64,000 nucleotides of DNA from Mycobacterium sp. NS-7484 (GCF_001953975.1 NZ_MBEJ01000051.1:1-64000); one strand, 5' to 3'. Shown: positions 44,992 to 54,842, numbered from the stretch's first letter. Notes: a model not told the origin generated them from the sequence alone. A program made the numbers and translations.

Positions 44992-47109
44992 ATGCGAGAC
45001 CCTCGGTACGACATCCTGTTCGAGCCTGTGAAAATCGGGCCGGTCACGGCACGAAACCGCTTCTACCAGGTGCCGCACTGCAACGGGATGGGCTACCGCG
45101 ACCCATCGGGTGAGGCCTACATGCGCCGGATCAAGGCCGAGGGCGGCTGGGCCGTGGTGTGCACCGAACAGGTCGAGATCCACCCCACCTCGGACATCGG
45201 CCCGTTCATCGAGCTGCGGCTGTGGGACGACCAGGACATCCCCGCCGTCGCCCGCATCGCCGACAAGATCCACGAGGGCGGGGCGCTCGCCGGCATCGAA
45301 CTCGCCCACAACGGTCTGAACTCCCCCAACCTGATCAGCCGGGAAACCCCGCTCGCCCCGCAGAATCTGCCGGTCGTGTCGTGGAACTACGACCCCGTGC
45401 AAGCGCGCGAGATGACCAAGGCCGACATCGCCGACATGCGCTTCTGGCATCGCGAGGCGGTGCGCCGGTCCCTGCAAGCCTCCTACGACATCGTCTACGT
45501 CTACGCCGGCCACGCCATCGGCGGGCTGCACCACTTCCTGTCCCGGCGCTACAACAATCGCACCGACGAGTACGGCGGCAGTCTGGAGAACCGGGCCCGC
45601 CTGCTGCGCGAGATCCTCGAGGACACCCGCGAGATGTGTGATGGCAAGGCCGCGGTCGCGTGTCGCATCACGGTCGACGAGCTGCTCGGCGACGAGGGCA
45701 TCACCCGCGCCGAGATCGAGGACGTGATCGGCATGCTGGGCGAGCACCCCGATCTGTGGGACTTCGTGCTGGGCAGCTGGGAGGACGATTCGGTCACGTC
45801 CCGCTTCGGGCCCGAGGCCGAGCAGGAGCCGTATGTGCGCGGCCTCAAAGCGCTGACCACGAAACCTGTTGTGGGCGTGGGACGTTTCACCTCGCCGGAC
45901 ATGATGGTGCACCAGCTCAAAACCGGTGTGCTCGACCTCATCGGCGCCGCCCGGCCCTCCATTGCCGACCCGTTCCTACCCAGCAAGATCGAATCGGGCC
46001 ACCTCGAGGACATCCGCGAGTGCATCGGCTGCAACATCTGCGTGTCCGGTGACTTCACCATGTCCCCCATCCGCTGCACCCAGAACCCCACCATGGGCGA
46101 GGAATTCCGGCGCGGCTGGCACCCCGAGAAGATCCGGGCCCGCTCCAGCGACTCGACAGTGCTCGTCGTCGGGGCCGGCCCGGCCGGTCTGGAGGCGGCC
46201 CGCTCCCTGGGTAACCGCGGCTACACCGTGAGCCTGGCCGAGGCCACCCGGACCCTGGGCGGCCGGGTCGCCCGCGAGTCGAAGCTGCCTAGCCTGTCGG
46301 CCTGGATCCGCGTCGTCGACTACCGCGAGGCGCAGCTGGCCAAGCTCGACAACGTCGAGGTGTTCATGCAGAGCGAGATGACCGCCGACGACATCATCGA
46401 GAACGACTTCAACCACGTCGTCGTCGCCACCGGTGCGTCCTGGCGGCACGACGGGGTGGGCCGGTTCCACACCCAGCCGATCGACATCGCCGAGGGCGCT
46501 GACGTTTTGAGCCCCGACGACATCATGGCCGGCACCCGGCCGCGTGGACAGCGCGTGGTCGTGTTCGACGACGATCACTACTACCTGGGTGGAGTGATCG
46601 CCGAACTGCTGGCCAAGGAAGGCCTGGCGGTCACGTTGGTCACCCCGGCCGCACATGTCTCGCAGTGGACCACCAACACCCTGGAGGTGGCACGCATCCG
46701 CAAGCGGGTGATCCGGGCCGGCGTCGACGTGCAGACCAATACCGCCGTCACCGCCGTCACGCCCGACGGTGTGACGACCGCCTGTGTGTACACCGGTGAC
46801 GAAGGTGCGCTCAGCGCGGACTCCGTCGTGATGGTGACCGCCCGGCTACCGCACGACCTCCTGTATCAGGACCTGATGAACCGGGAAACCGAATGGGCCG
46901 ACGCCGATCTGCTGAGCGTGCGCGCCATCGGCGACGCCTGGGCCCCGGCCACCATCGCCGCGGCGGTCTGGTCCGGACACCGCTACGCCGAGGAGCTCGA
47001 CGAGCCGCAAGCGCCGGGTCCGGTGCCGTACCTGCGCGAAACGTCCGAGCTCGCCACCGAACCTGTTGTCTACCTACCCATCACGCCGGTCCAACCGGTC
47101 AACGTCTGA
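44992..47109 (+). CDS. Histamine/trimethylamine dehydrogenase-type FMN/[4Fe-4S] flavoprotein
   Basis: A 705-residue enzyme: an old-yellow-enzyme TIM barrel (about 1-380) plus FAD/ADP-type Rossmann domains. Cys30 in RFYQVPHCNGMG matches the 6-S-cysteinyl-FMN cysteine of TMADH; Tyr171 and His174 (YAGH) match its active-site pair; Cys344, Cys347, Cys350 and Cys362 match the [4Fe-4S] ligands. The N-terminal stretch (QVPHCNGMGYRDPS, EGGWAVVCTEQVEIH) recalls the Nocardioides simplex histamine dehydrogenase more than TMADH, from memory. It would deaminate histamine to imidazole acetaldehyde. It leads an operon with a cupin and an aldehyde dehydrogenase. Confidence 0.85.
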   Translation: MRDPRYDILFEPVKIGPVTARNRFYQVPHCNGMGYRDPSGEAYMRRIKAEGGWAVVCTEQVEIHPTSDIGPFIELRLWDDQDIPAVARIADKIHEGGALAGIELAHNGLNSPNLISRETPLAPQNLPVVSWNYDPVQAREMTKADIADMRFWHREAVRRSLQASYDIVYVYAGHAIGGLHHFLSRRYNNRTDEYGGSLENRARLLREILEDTREMCDGKAAVACRITVDELLGDEGITRAEIEDVIGMLGEHPDLWDFVLGSWEDDSVTSRFGPEAEQEPYVRGLKALTTKPVVGVGRFTSPDMMVHQLKTGVLDLIGAARPSIADPFLPSKIESGHLEDIRECIGCNICVSGDFTMSPIRCTQNPTMGEEFRRGWHPEKIRARSSDSTVLVVGAGPAGLEAARSLGNRGYTVSLAEATRTLGGRVARESKLPSLSAWIRVVDYREAQLAKLDNVEVFMQSEMTADDIIENDFNHVVVATGASWRHDGVGRFHTQPIDIAEGADVLSPDDIMAGTRPRGQRVVVFDDDHYYLGGVIAELLAKEGLAVTLVTPAAHVSQWTTNTLEVARIRKRVIRAGVDVQTNTAVTAVTPDGVTTACVYTGDEGALSADSVVMVTARLPHDLLYQDLMNRETEWADADLLSVRAIGDAWAPATIAAAVWSGHRYAEELDEPQAPGPVPYLRETSELATEPVVYLPITPVQPVNV

Positions 47110-47121
47110 AGGAGAATGCAC

Positions 47122-47481
47122 ATGGCCACCCTGATCCCCGCCGGGCCCGACGCCGTCGCGGCGATGACCCCCAGCAGCTATGTCACCCCCGAGACCCTGC
47201 GGGAAGGTGACCCGGCCGAGCGCGAAGCCGTACATCTGGCCAGCGGCGACGAAAAGTTCACCGTCGGTTCGTGGAGCGCCGAGCCCTACGCCGAGTTCAT
47301 CGAAAGCTATCCCGGCGACGAGTACACCCGGGTGCTGCAAGGGTCGATCACCCTGACCGGTGAGGACGGCGTCGCGCACACGTTCGGCCCGGGCGACTCC
47401 TTCACGCTGGCCAAGGGCTGGCGCGGTGAATACCGCGTCACCGAGCCCCTGGTCAAGCAGTTCGCGATTTACGTTCCCTGA
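47122..47481 (+). CDS. Small cupin protein (DUF861-like)
   Basis: A 119-residue single-domain cupin with DEYTRVLQGSITLTGEDG and TFGPGDSFTLAKGWRGEYRV, the DUF861/Cupin_3 pattern. Metal ligands are not complete (no HxH), as is usual in this group. The second ATG (47122) has GAAGGAG at seven-base spacing and is preferred to 47116. Between the dehydrogenase and aldehyde dehydrogenase with gaps of 12 and 11 bp, so clearly the same operon. Function unknown. Confidence 0.85.
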   Translation: MATLIPAGPDAVAAMTPSSYVTPETLREGDPAEREAVHLASGDEKFTVGSWSAEPYAEFIESYPGDEYTRVLQGSITLTGEDGVAHTFGPGDSFTLAKGWRGEYRVTEPLVKQFAIYVP

Positions 47482-47492
47482 GAGGCAGGCAG

Positions 47493-48974
47493 ATGAGCAC
47501 AGTTGAGGACTGGACCCGGCTGGCCGCCGAGATCACCCCGCGTACAGAGGCTTTCATCGACGGCAAGTACCGGCCCGCGCGGTCCGGCGCGACGTTCGAC
47601 TCGATCAACCCCGCCACGGGCGAGCTGATCGCGCCGGTTGCCGCAGGTGACACCGAGGACGTCGACGCCGCGGTGGCCTCGGCCCGCGCCGCCTTCGACA
47701 CGGGTGTCTGGTCGAAATCCTCGGCGTCGCATCGCAAGCGCGTGTTGCGGCGGCTGTCCGATCTCATCCTTGAGCACGGCGAAGAACTGGCGCTGCTGGA
47801 TTCGATCGACATGGGCAAACTGGTCGCCGAGGCGCACACCGTCGATGTGCCCTCGGCCGCCGAGCTTTTCGCGTTCTACGGCGAGGCGCTCGACAAGCAG
47901 TCCGGTGAGATCGCCCCCACCGAACCCGGCAACCTCGCGCTCGTGACCCGGGAGCCACTTGGCGTCGTCGGCGCCGTGACGCCATGGAATTTCCCGTTGG
48001 ACCTCGCGGTGTGGAAGGTGGCGCCGGCCTTGGCGGCCGGCAACTCCGTCGTCCTCAAACCCGCTGAGCAAGCGCCGCTGTCGTCGATCAGGCTGGCCGA
48101 ACTCGCGGTCGAGGCCGGCGTGCCCGAAGGTGTGCTCAACGTCGTGCCCGGCCTGGGCCCCACAGCGGGCGAAGCACTGGGCCGTCACCCCGACGTCGAT
48201 GTCATCGCGTTCACCGGTTCGACCGAGACCGGCAAGCGGTTCCTGCGCTACGCCGCTGATTCCAACGCCAAGCAGGTCTGGCTGGAATGCGGCGGTAAGA
48301 GCCCGAACGTGGTGTTCGCCGACGCCGATCTGGACGCCGCGGTCGACAAGGCGATCTTCGGAGCCTTCTACAATCAGGGTGCGGTGTGCTCGTCGAATTC
48401 CCGGCTGCTGCTGCAGGAGTCGATCGCCGAGGAGTTCCTCGCCGAACTCGTCAAGCGCACGGCCGAACTGCGGCCCGGAAACCCACTGGATCCTGCGTCC
48501 ACGTTGGGCGCGCTCGTCGATGAGCAGCACACGCAGCGGGTGCTCGGCTTCATCGACCGTGCCCGCGCCGACGGCGAGATCCTCACCGGGGGCACCCGCG
48601 AAACCGTGGCCGGCCGTGGTTGTTTCGTCGCTCCCACCATCGTGGCGAATCTTCCTTCTACTGCCGAGCTGGTGACCGAGGAAGTCTTCGGACCGGTGCT
48701 GGCAGTACAGCGATTCGCCGACGAGGCCGAGGCGATCGCGATGGCCAATGACACGGTCTACGGCCTGGCCGCGTCCGTGTGGACTCGGGATCTGTCACGC
48801 GCACATCGCGTCTCGTCCGCGCTGCGGGCCGGCACGGTGTCGGTGAACACCGTCGATGCGTTGAGCCCCCAGACCCCGTTCGGTGGATTCGGACAATCCG
48901 GATTCGGACGCGATCTGTCCCTGCACGCCCTCGACAAATACACGGGCCTGAAAACGACATGGATATCGCTCTGA
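47493..48974 (+). CDS. Aldehyde dehydrogenase of the aminoaldehyde/PuuC type
   Basis: A 493-residue NAD(P)-dependent aldehyde dehydrogenase with TPWNFPL, FTGSTETGKR, catalytic Glu265 (LECGGKS) and nucleophile Cys299 (GAVCSSNSR), and the C-terminal PFGGFGQSGFGRD. Similar in style to PuuC and other amine-derived aldehyde dehydrogenases. Following the histamine-dehydrogenase-type gene and cupin, it would oxidise imidazole acetaldehyde to imidazoleacetate. Start ATG at 47493 after GAGAGGCAGGCAG. Confidence 0.93.
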   Translation: MSTVEDWTRLAAEITPRTEAFIDGKYRPARSGATFDSINPATGELIAPVAAGDTEDVDAAVASARAAFDTGVWSKSSASHRKRVLRRLSDLILEHGEELALLDSIDMGKLVAEAHTVDVPSAAELFAFYGEALDKQSGEIAPTEPGNLALVTREPLGVVGAVTPWNFPLDLAVWKVAPALAAGNSVVLKPAEQAPLSSIRLAELAVEAGVPEGVLNVVPGLGPTAGEALGRHPDVDVIAFTGSTETGKRFLRYAADSNAKQVWLECGGKSPNVVFADADLDAAVDKAIFGAFYNQGAVCSSNSRLLLQESIAEEFLAELVKRTAELRPGNPLDPASTLGALVDEQHTQRVLGFIDRARADGEILTGGTRETVAGRGCFVAPTIVANLPSTAELVTEEVFGPVLAVQRFADEAEAIAMANDTVYGLAASVWTRDLSRAHRVSSALRAGTVSVNTVDALSPQTPFGGFGQSGFGRDLSLHALDKYTGLKTTWISL

Positions 48975-49043
48975 AGTGTGATGCGTCAGGAACTCTCGTG
49001 CTCATACGAAACTTGACGGCAATATTTCCCTAACGTTTTCGTC

Positions 49044-49058
49044 ATCGCGAAAAGCGAT
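49044..49058. promoter_or_regulatory. Operator candidate 4 (ATC-N9-GAT) before the second NCS1 permease
   Basis: ATCGCGAAAAGCGAT is the core of TCATCGC-GAAAA-GCGATGA (49042-49060), a perfect 7-bp-arm dyad. It lies 84 bp before the permease B start in the 167-bp gap after the aldehyde dehydrogenase, which suggests that the last three genes have their own promoter. Confidence 0.55.
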
Positions 49059-49141
49059 GAATAACTTCGGAATTGCGCACTTTATGTTCACGACGACAAC
49101 GCGAATACTGACGTGATCCGCAAAGAGAAAGCAGCCGCCAG

Positions 49142-50551
49142 TTGAACGAGAAGACGCCGGTCCCCGCGCCTGTCGAACGCAGAACCATCGAGCACGTCCC
49201 GGTCGACGAGCGCCACGGGCGGGCGCGTGATCTGTTCACCGTCTGGTTCGGATCGAACATCATGCTGCTGACCATCATCACCGGCGCGCTCGCGACGACG
49301 GTGTTCGGTCTGCCACTGTGGGCCGGCGCCCTGGCAATCGTGTTGGGCAACGTCATCGGTGGCGTGGTGATGGCTCTGCACGCCGCGCAAGGACCCCAGA
49401 TGGGCGTGCCGCAGATGCTGCAGACTCGAGCCCAGTTCGGCTCGTACGGCAGCCTTCTCGTGGTCATCCTGGTGGTGTTCATGTACCTGGGCTTCTTCGC
49501 GTCCAACGCGGTTCTCGGTGGACAAGCCCTGGCCAAGGTGACCGGGTTGCCCACAAACTGGTCCATCACCGTGATCGGTTTGATCAGCGTGGTCGCCACG
49601 ATCGTCGGATACCGGCTCATCCACCGGGTGACAGCGCTTCTCTCCGTCGTGGCCGGCGCGGCACTGGTCATCGCATTCGTCTGGATGATCGGGGTCAACG
49701 GCGTGCCCACGGATACCTGGCACACCAGCGGCTTCAGCTGGGCCGGGTTCATGGCCACCCTTTCGGTGGCGGCGCTCTGGCAGATCGCGTACGCGCCCTA
49801 TGTTTCCGACTACACCCGGTACATGCCCAAGGACACGGGCCAGCGTGCCGCCTTCTGGGGCACGTACTCGGGGTGCGTGTTGGGTTCGGTTCTACCCATG
49901 CTGCTCGGGGTGCTGGTGGGCGCGGCACTACCCGCGGACGACACCCTGGACGGGCTTTCGACCCTGACGCACGGCGTGAGCACCGGGGTGTTCACGATCT
50001 TCGCGACCGGTATCGCGGCCACCAATGCCATGAACCTCTACTGCGGTTCATTGTCGGCGATCACCGTGGGCCAGAACCTGTTTCCGCGTTGGCGGCCCGC
50101 CGCGATGAGCCGTGCGGTGACGGCGGTGATCCTGTTCGTCGTCGCGATCGTCCCGGCACTGGTGAGCGCCGACGACTTCCTGGCCAATTACGCGAGTTTC
50201 CTGGCGTTGCTGCTGTGCGTGCTCATCCCCTGGACTGCAGTCAATCTCGTCGACTACTACCTGTTGCGCCACGGCGACTACGACATCGACTCGTTGTTCG
50301 AACAGGACGGCGGCCTCTACGGCAAGTTCAATTGGGCTGCCATCTCGTGCTACTTCGTCGGGATCGCCGTGCAGATCCCGTTCCTGTCGACCACGTTGTT
50401 CACCGGGTTCTGCGCCGCGGCCCTCGGTGGGGTGGACATCTCGTGGATCGTCGGGCTGGCGGTGATCTGCCCGTTGTACTACGTCCTGATGCGCCCGAAA
50501 GTGTCCGCACCGGTGGCGCCGACCGCCGTGGCAGCGGAGTCGGCAGCATGA
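49142..50551 (+). CDS. NCS1-family permease B
   Basis: A 469-residue NCS1 transporter with about 12 membrane helices, highly similar to permease A throughout (RDLFTVWFGSNIMLLTIITGAL, HAAQGPQMGVPQMLQTRAQFG, YAPYVSDYTRYMP). The two probably arose by duplication and may import different heterocyclic intermediates. The TTG at 49142 is the likely start, with GAGAAAG about 11 bases upstream; no ATG or GTG fits as well. Its stop overlaps the GMC oxidoreductase start by ATGA. Confidence 0.9.
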   Translation: MNEKTPVPAPVERRTIEHVPVDERHGRARDLFTVWFGSNIMLLTIITGALATTVFGLPLWAGALAIVLGNVIGGVVMALHAAQGPQMGVPQMLQTRAQFGSYGSLLVVILVVFMYLGFFASNAVLGGQALAKVTGLPTNWSITVIGLISVVATIVGYRLIHRVTALLSVVAGAALVIAFVWMIGVNGVPTDTWHTSGFSWAGFMATLSVAALWQIAYAPYVSDYTRYMPKDTGQRAAFWGTYSGCVLGSVLPMLLGVLVGAALPADDTLDGLSTLTHGVSTGVFTIFATGIAATNAMNLYCGSLSAITVGQNLFPRWRPAAMSRAVTAVILFVVAIVPALVSADDFLANYASFLALLLCVLIPWTAVNLVDYYLLRHGDYDIDSLFEQDGGLYGKFNWAAISCYFVGIAVQIPFLSTTLFTGFCAAALGGVDISWIVGLAVICPLYYVLMRPKVSAPVAPTAVAAESAA

Positions 50552-52089
50552 GCGATTATCTGATCGTCGGCGGCGGTACCGCCGGATGCATTGTGGCATC
50601 CAGGCTTTCGGAAGACCCGGGGATCACGGTCACCGTGCTCGAAGCGGGCCCCTCCGATCGGGAGGAGCCCCGCGCCCGAGATATCCGGCGGTGGGCCCAG
50701 ATGCTCGAAAGCGAGTACGACCTCGACTACCGCAGCGTGCCGCAACTACGTGGCAACTCCGGTATACGGCAAGCCAGAATGCGGATCCTCGGAGGCTGCT
50801 CGACGGCCAACACGATGATCACCTGGCGACCGCTCGCCGCCGACCTCGACGAGTGGGCAGCACTTGGCGTCAGCGGCTGGGATACCGCTACGGTGCACGG
50901 CGCATTCGACCGACTTCTCGCCCCCGTCGAACCCGTCGCCGACAAGGACCGCAACCCGTATGTCAGCGACGTAGTCGATTCAGCCCGTCGTGCGTTGAAC
51001 CTTCCGGCCCGCCGGTCCTGGAACTCCGATCCGGATTTCGCCGTCACCGGCGTCGGGGCGGGGTTCTTCGAGATCGGCTACACACCGCACAATCACCTGC
51101 GGTCCTCCACGTCGGTGCACTATCTGCACGATGCGATCACCAACCGCGACAACCTCATCGTCGAACACGGCCAGCAGGCCGAGCGGCTCGTCATCGAGGA
51201 CGGCAGGGCCGTCGGCGTCGTCACCCGCGACGGCGATGGCAACCGGAACGAGTTCCGGGCCGACCGTGAAGTGATCGTGTGCTGCGGCGCCATCGATACA
51301 CCAAAGCTGCTGCAACTGTCGGGGATCGGTCCTGAGATGGTGCTCGAGGCGTCCGGTGTGCAGACGATCGTGAACGCTCCGGGCGTGGGCGAGAATCTGA
51401 TGGACCACGCCGAGGGTCTGATCGTGTGGGAAGCCGCCGTCGACGTTCCCGATACCTGTGCGACGGGGTGGGATGCCGGTGCCGCGGTGCGGTTGTCGGA
51501 CGACGGCCCGGCGCGGCCCGAGGTGCTGATGCACTTTCCGGTCGAAGCCGTCGCCGACCACGCCGTCGCCCGCGGCGTCGAGATGCCCGCGCGCATCGTG
51601 TCGATCGCCCCCAACGTCGCCAAGCCGAGCAGCCGCGGCCGCGTGTGGATCACCTCGGCCGATCCTGCCGAGCGACCGTCGATCGACTACCGGTACTTCA
51701 CCGATCCGGATGGGCACGACGAAGCGGTCCTGATCGCGGGCATCCGCCTGGCCCGCCGGATCGCCGCCACCGAACCAATGGCCAATTGGCTGGTCCGCGA
51801 GGTCTTCCCAGGGCCGGACGCACAATCGGACGAGGAACTGTCGGAGGCACTGCGGGCCACGCACCAGACCGTGTACCACGTCTCGGGCACCTGCCGCATG
51901 GGCGCCGACGACGATCCGATGGCGGTGTGCGATTCGCGACTCCGCGTCCGCGGCGTACACGGCCTGCGGGTCGTGGATGCCTCGGTGTTCCCCACGATCC
52001 CGTCGGTCAACCCGGTGGGCACCATCATGGCAGTCGCCGAACATGCCAGCTCCCTGGTGCTCGCCGATCGCCGAGAAATCACAGCCTGA
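50548..52089 (+). CDS. GMC-family FAD oxidoreductase
   Basis: A 513-residue glucose-methanol-choline oxidoreductase: FAD motif GGGTAGCIVASRL from residue 8, the ILGGCSTANTMITWR loop, and the active-site His444 (HVSGTCRMG) with Asn488 (SVNPVGT). GMC enzymes oxidise alcohols. The ATG at 50548 overlaps permease B; a longer open frame upstream is a shadow of that gene. Possible substrates in context include an imidazole alcohol such as histaminol, but nothing in the sequence fixes this. Confidence 0.9.
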   Translation: MSDYLIVGGGTAGCIVASRLSEDPGITVTVLEAGPSDREEPRARDIRRWAQMLESEYDLDYRSVPQLRGNSGIRQARMRILGGCSTANTMITWRPLAADLDEWAALGVSGWDTATVHGAFDRLLAPVEPVADKDRNPYVSDVVDSARRALNLPARRSWNSDPDFAVTGVGAGFFEIGYTPHNHLRSSTSVHYLHDAITNRDNLIVEHGQQAERLVIEDGRAVGVVTRDGDGNRNEFRADREVIVCCGAIDTPKLLQLSGIGPEMVLEASGVQTIVNAPGVGENLMDHAEGLIVWEAAVDVPDTCATGWDAGAAVRLSDDGPARPEVLMHFPVEAVADHAVARGVEMPARIVSIAPNVAKPSSRGRVWITSADPAERPSIDYRYFTDPDGHDEAVLIAGIRLARRIAATEPMANWLVREVFPGPDAQSDEELSEALRATHQTVYHVSGTCRMGADDDPMAVCDSRLRVRGVHGLRVVDASVFPTIPSVNPVGTIMAVAEHASSLVLADRREITA

Positions 52090-52097
52090 GAGACACC

Positions 52098-53750
52098 ATG
52101 TTCGCTGATCGCATCTTCACCAACGCGGCCGTGTTCCCGGCCGCCGGAGCCGAGCCCGCCGACACCGTGGCCGTCCACGGCGACACCATCGTCGCCGTCG
52201 GCCGCCGCGTGGACCGCGACATGGTCGGAAAACACACGGAAGTCACGGATCTCGGCGGCGCCAGCCTGCTGCCCGGATTCGTCGACGCGCACGCACATCC
52301 CGTCGCCGCGGGCATGGCGGCGCTGCGGTGCGACCTGTCCGGACTGGCCCACGATCGCCAGGCGTACCTCACCGCCATCGCTCGCTACGCCGCCGACCAC
52401 CCCGACGAGCCGGTGATTGCCGGGGCCGGCTGGTACGGCGACGCCTTCCCCGACGGCTTCCCGACCCGACACGACATCGATTCCGTCGTATCCGACCGAC
52501 CCGTAATTCTCACCAGCCACGACTACCACGGCGCATGGGTCAACTCCCGAGCCCTGGAACTCGCCGAGATCGGTGCTCACACTGCCGATCCCGTCGGCGG
52601 CCGGATCATCCGCGATCATGCAGGTGAACCCACCGGGGTGCTCCTCGACCGCGGCGGCGATGCCGTCAATGGTCTCATCCCCGAGGTGACGCCGGCGTTC
52701 ATGCGGCGTGCTCTGCTCGAGGCGCAACGGCGGCTGCATTCCGTGGGTGTCACCGGCTGGCAGGACGCGGCCGTCGGTGCCGAGTTCTTCGGGCTGAAAG
52801 ACAACTTCGACACCTACGTCGAAGCCGATGAAGCCGGCGAACTGACAGCTCGGGTGGTCGGCGCCTTGTGGTGGGAGGCCGGACGCGATACCGAGCAACT
52901 CGCCGACCTGTGCGCCCGCCGAGAGCTCACAGGCCATTCGCGATTCATCGCGAGCATGGTCAAGGTCATGCAGGACGGCATCTGCGAGAACTGCACGGCC
53001 GCGATGCTCGCGCCGTACCGGGCCGTCGCCGGTCACGACATTCCGAGCGGGCAGTCGTTCATCGATCCCGACGACCTCCACAAGATCACGGCCCTGCTTG
53101 CCGGAGCGCGGTTCGGCATCCATATGCATGCCGTCGGCGACCGCGCGGTGCGTGAATGTCTCGATGCACTCGAACACGCCGCCGCACAGCATCCTCAGTT
53201 CGACGCTCGCCACCAGATCGCTCACCTGGATGTGGTGGATCCACTCGACATTCCGCGATTCGGCCAGCTCGGGGTCATCGCCAACATCCAGGCCCTTTGG
53301 GCACGGCGGGACAAAGAGATCGTCGAGCGCAAGCTCCCGCTGCTCGGGCCCGAACGTGAACCGTGGCACTTCCCATTTGCGTCCATCCAGCGTCACGGCG
53401 CCACGCTCGCCATGGGTAGTGACTGGCCGGTGACCGACCCGAACCCCTTGTGGGCCATCCACACCGCCGTGCACCGCACCGGCACCCGTGCCGATCCACA
53501 CGCGATCGGCGACGGCGTCTTCGACACGCCGCTGCAACCTCAGGAGGGCATCAAGCTGGCTTCAGCGATCCATGCCTACACCGCGGGATCGGCCTACGCC
53601 AACGGTCAGGATCGGACCGGGCGCATCGCCGAGGGCATGCTGGCCGACCTCGTGGTCCTCGACCGAGATATCCGCACCGCCGCCGACATCGGGGAGGTAC
53701 GGCCGGTGGAGACGATTGTCGGCGGACAGACCGTCTATGCCGCGCCGTGA
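52098..53750 (+). CDS. YtcJ-type amidohydrolase
   Basis: A 550-residue amidohydrolase-superfamily enzyme: HAH metal motif at residues 65-67 (GFVDAHAHPVAAG), a Lys/Glu region (MVKVMQDGICENCT), HMHAVGDRAV, RHQIAHLD and the catalytic Asp in GSDWPVTDPNP. The family cleaves C-N bonds in rings and amides and is a relative of imidazolonepropionase; opening an imidazolone ring would fit the island. ATG at 52098 lies eight bases after the GMC stop with GAGAG upstream. Convergent with add, three bases apart. Confidence 0.9.
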   Translation: MFADRIFTNAAVFPAAGAEPADTVAVHGDTIVAVGRRVDRDMVGKHTEVTDLGGASLLPGFVDAHAHPVAAGMAALRCDLSGLAHDRQAYLTAIARYAADHPDEPVIAGAGWYGDAFPDGFPTRHDIDSVVSDRPVILTSHDYHGAWVNSRALELAEIGAHTADPVGGRIIRDHAGEPTGVLLDRGGDAVNGLIPEVTPAFMRRALLEAQRRLHSVGVTGWQDAAVGAEFFGLKDNFDTYVEADEAGELTARVVGALWWEAGRDTEQLADLCARRELTGHSRFIASMVKVMQDGICENCTAAMLAPYRAVAGHDIPSGQSFIDPDDLHKITALLAGARFGIHMHAVGDRAVRECLDALEHAAAQHPQFDARHQIAHLDVVDPLDIPRFGQLGVIANIQALWARRDKEIVERKLPLLGPEREPWHFPFASIQRHGATLAMGSDWPVTDPNPLWAIHTAVHRTGTRADPHAIGDGVFDTPLQPQEGIKLASAIHAYTAGSAYANGQDRTGRIAEGMLADLVVLDRDIRTAADIGEVRPVETIVGGQTVYAAP

Positions 53751-53753
53751 CCC

Positions 53754-54842
53754 TCAGCCGACCAGCACCGCGTACCGAGGCTTGATCACCTCGTCGATCA
53801 ATGCGAGCCGTTGGTCGAACGGGATGAAGGCCGATTTCATCGCGTTGATCGTGAACCGCTCCAGATCACTCCAGCCGTAGCCGAACGCCTCGACCAGACG
53901 CAGCATCTCCTGGCTCATCGTGGTGTCGCTCATCAGCCGGTTGTCGGTGTTGACCGTGACCCGGAACCGGAGTCGGGCCAGCCGGTCGAAGGGGTGCTCG
54001 GCGATGCTTGGTGCCGCCCCGGTCTGCACGTTGCTGCTCGGGCACATCTCCAGCGGGATGCGCTTGTCCCGCAGAAGCGAGGCCAGCCGGCCCAGGTGTT
54101 GGGTGCCGTCGTCGAGCTCGGTGATGTCGTCGACGATGCGCACGCCGTGGCCCAGCCGGTCGGCACCGCAGAACGCGATGGCCTCGTGGATCGACGGCAG
54201 ACCGAACGCCTCGCCGGCGTGAATGGTGAAGCGCGCGTTGTTGCCCCGCATGTACTCGAAGGCATCCAGGTGCCGGGTGGGTGGGTAGCCGGCCTCGGCT
54301 CCGGCGATGTCGAATCCGACCACGCCCTTGTCGCGGAATCGGATTGCCAGCTCGGCGATCTCACGTGACCGGGCCGCGTGGCGCATCGCGGTGACCAGGC
54401 AGCGCACGGTGATCGTGCGACCCGCGGCCGCGGCTGCCTTCTCCCCGTCGGCGAACCCGGCCAGGACCGCATCGACGACGTCGTCGAGCGACAGGCCGCG
54501 GTCGATGTGCAGCTCGGGGGCGAACCGGACCTCGGCGTACACCACGTTGTCGGCCGCCAGATCCTCCACGCACTCGTGGGCCACCCGATGCAACGCCTCA
54601 GGGGTCTGCATGACGCCGACGGTGTGGGCGAACGGTTCCAGGTAACGCTCCAGCGAGCCGCTGTGGGCGGCGGTGCGGAAGAACGTGGCCAGCTCGTCGA
54701 CCTCCGTGGCGGGTAGGTCGTCGTACCCGAGCTCACCGGCCAGCTCCAGCACGGTGGCCGGACGCAGCCCACCGTCGAGGTGGTCGTGCAGCAGGGCCTT
54801 GGGTGCGTGCTGAATCTTGTCCAAGGTCAGCGGGGTGCTCAT
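53754..54842 (-). CDS. add: Adenosine deaminase
   Basis: Deaminates (deoxy)adenosine to (deoxy)inosine for purine salvage. The 362-residue protein shows the zinc site [10 protein letters not shown] (His19, His21), the HAGE motif, [16 protein letters not shown] and NTDNRLMS. Start ATG at 54842 behind a G-run. Divides the accessory island from the salvage operon; it lies 40 bp downstream of deoA on the same strand, in the Rv3313c-Rv3315c order. Confidence 0.95.
   Translation of the reverse strand: MSTPLTLDKIQHAPKALLHDHLDGGLRPATVLELAGELGYDDLPATEVDELATFFRTAAHSGSLERYLEPFAHTVGVMQTPEALHRVAHECVEDLAADNVVYAEVRFAPELHIDRGLSLDDVVDAVLAGFADGEKAAAAAGRTITVRCLVTAMRHAARSREIAELAIRFRDKGVVGFDIAGAEAGYPPTRHLDAFEYMRGNNARFTIHAGEAFGLPSIHEAIAFCGADRLGHGVRIVDDITELDDGTQHLGRLASLLRDKRIPLEMCPSSNVQTGAAPSIAEHPFDRLARLRFRVTVNTDNRLMSDTTMSQEMLRLVEAFGYGWSDLERFTINAMKSAFIPFDQRLALIDEVIKPRYAVLVG

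Noticed and set aside
44992-47109. Simple trimethylamine dehydrogenase call
   Set aside because: The fold and cofactors fit, but the sequence around Cys30 and the operon (cupin, aminoaldehyde-type dehydrogenase, amine permease) favour a primary amine such as histamine. Kept as the main alternative.
49318-50547. Extension of the GMC oxidoreductase frame upstream through permease B
   Set aside because: The GMC protein begins with its FAD motif right after the ATG at 50548; the upstream part is Arg/Gly-rich out-of-frame translation of the permease.
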